From Flavobacteriaceae bacterium (GTDB taxonomy: Bacteria; Bacteroidota; Bacteroidia; Flavobacteriales; Flavobacteriaceae), in contig JAESTG010000264.1 of the NCBI GenBank assembly GCA_016763715.1, positions 1-6,823 of the forward strand: DNA of 6,823 bases, given 5' to 3'. Positions 5,822-6,823 of the stretch are shown here, one piece after another; position 1 is the stretch's first letter; every line of letters begins with the position of its first letter. The notes beneath the pieces were generated by a model. It was not told where the DNA came from. It did no database searches and worked only from the letters and a program-made list of their open reading frames with translations. The translations under genes were made by a program, and so were the position numbers.

Positions 5822-6823
5822 ATGAATTATAACGTTAACGAAAAAGGATATTATGGTGAGTTTGGAGGAGCTTTTATTCCAGAAATGCTGTATCCAAATG
5901 TAGAGGAATTGCGCCAACAGTATGTAAACATTACTTCAGACGAAAGTTTTCAGAAGGAGTTTCGAGCATTACTAAAGGATTATGTGGGGCGCCCTACTCC
6001 CCTGTATTTTGCAAAGCGTTTTTCAGAAAAATATAAGACGAAAGTATATCTAAAACGTGAAGATTTATGTCACACAGGCGCTCATAAAGTGAACAACACC
6101 ATAGGTCAAATTCTGCTCGCCAAACGTCTCGGCAAAAAACGAATCATCGCAGAAACAGGTGCAGGTCAACACGGTGTAGCCACAGCTACAGTTTGTGCGC
6201 TTATGGGAATGGAGTGTATTGTTTTCATGGGTGAGATTGATATTAAACGACAAGCTCCTAATGTAGCCCGAATGAAAATGTTGGGAGCTACTGTGATACC
6301 AGCCCTTAGCGGTAGTAAAACCTTGAAAGATGCAACCAACGAGGCCATCAGAGATTGGATTAACAACCCTATAAACACTCATTACATTATTGGCAGCGTG
6401 GTAGGCCCACATCCCTATCCTGATATGGTGGCGAGATTTCAAAGCGTTATTTCCGAAGAAATTCAAGTACAACTCCTTGAAAAAGAAGGTAGAAAAAATC
6501 CAAATTACGTAATTGCCTGTGTGGGTGGAGGTAGTAATGCCGCGGGTGCATATTACCATTATCTTAATCAGCCAGAAGTGGGCATCATTGCAGTGGAGGC
6601 GGCAGGAAAAGGCATCCATAGTGGAGAAAGCGCTGCTACTTCGGCCTTGGGGAAAGTAGGCATTATTCATGGAAGTAAAACCTTATTAACGCAAACCTCA
6701 GACGGTCAAATTACCGAACCTTACTCAATTTCGGCAGGACTGGACTATCCAGGCGTAGGTCCTATGCACGCGCATTTATTTACCAGTGGTCGAGGAGAAT
6801 TTATTTCAGTTACGGACGATAAA
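5822..6823 (+). CDS. trpB: Tryptophan synthase beta subunit (TrpB), 3' end outside the window
   Basis: TrpB is the PLP enzyme that joins indole, channelled from TrpA, with L-serine to give L-tryptophan. The window holds 334 codons with no stop; the family is usually about 390-400 residues, so some 60 are missing. The start [21 protein letters not shown] matches the TrpB1 N-terminus. [14 protein letters not shown] (79-92) contains the PLP-binding K89. The catalytic Glu is E111 in ETGAGQHG (111-118), and the PLP-phosphate loop is GGGSNA (235-240). GRPTPL (56-61) and HAHLFTSGR near the end are also typical. The frame is unbroken across the whole stretch. These features mark the TrpA-dependent TrpB1 type, not TrpB2. 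It follows trpF by 25 bases, and trpA is expected next. Confidence 0.97.
   Translation, partial: MNYNVNEKGYYGEFGGAFIPEMLYPNVEELRQQYVNITSDESFQKEFRALLKDYVGRPTPLYFAKRFSEKYKTKVYLKREDLCHTGAHKVNNTIGQILLAKRLGKKRIIAETGAGQHGVATATVCALMGMECIVFMGEIDIKRQAPNVARMKMLGATVIPALSGSKTLKDATNEAIRDWINNPINTHYIIGSVVGPHPYPDMVARFQSVISEEIQVQLLEKEGRKNPNYVIACVGGGSNAAGAYYHYLNQPEVGIIAVEAAGKGIHSGESAATSALGKVGIIHGSKTLLTQTSDGQITEPYSISAGLDYPGVGPMHAHLFTSGRGEFISVTDDK

Noticed and set aside
6065..6670. A 201-codon open frame on the minus strand, with a shorter one inside it at 6166-6378
   Set aside because: It is antisense to the clear and unbroken trpB coding sequence, shows no recognisable domain, and is explained as a shadow frame.
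1..6823. CRISPR arrays, transposons, integrase genes, tRNA or rRNA genes
   Set aside because: No regularly spaced repeats, transposase-like frames, terminal inverted repeats or RNA-gene sequence were seen on reading the window; it appears to be ordinary core chromosome.

Overview
This window looks like a chromosomal segment from a member of the Bacteroidota, most likely the class Flavobacteriia. The DNA is AT-rich, the intergenic regions are A/T-rich without strong Shine-Dalgarno sequences, one promoter matches the Bacteroidota -33/-7 pattern (TTTG, 19 nt, TAnnTTTG), and the protein variants and gene order trpE-G-D-C-F-B fit that group. The class assignment is inference from these traits; no 16S or search result was available.

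Layout. Bases 1-27 hold two copies of a 12-bp (near-)palindrome that look like an operator, directly before a MarR-family regulator (30-482). A YceI-family secreted lipid-binding protein follows (511-1076), interrupted by an apparent one-base deletion. The intergenic region 1077-1309 is rich in signals: an AT-rich inverted repeat, a promoter, a 19-codon leader peptide with three consecutive Trp codons, and mutually exclusive RNA hairpins ending in an intrinsic terminator. This is a ribosome-mediated trp attenuator. The structural genes follow on the same strand: trpE (1310-2740), trpG (2751-3317), trpD (3384-4376), trpC (4413-5195), trpF (5192-5796, with a second apparent one-base deletion) and trpB (5822 to the window end, cut by the edge). 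trpA is expected just outside.

How the genes work together. TrpE and TrpG convert chorismate and glutamine to anthranilate. TrpD adds the phosphoribosyl group, TrpF isomerises the product, TrpC closes the indole ring, and TrpB (with the unseen TrpA) condenses indole with serine to give tryptophan. Control appears to act at two levels: scarcity of charged tRNA-Trp sensed by the leader peptide at transcription, and feedback by tryptophan on TrpE through its LLES motif. The MarR-YceI pair is probably a separate transcription unit that happens to lie upstream.

The most notable points are the compact attenuator (leader, competing hairpins and near-leaderless start all readable at base level) and the two frameshifted genes in otherwise intact surroundings, which are more likely sequence errors than real gene loss but should be checked. 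I did not find an undescribed gene system; the pathway itself is ordinary.
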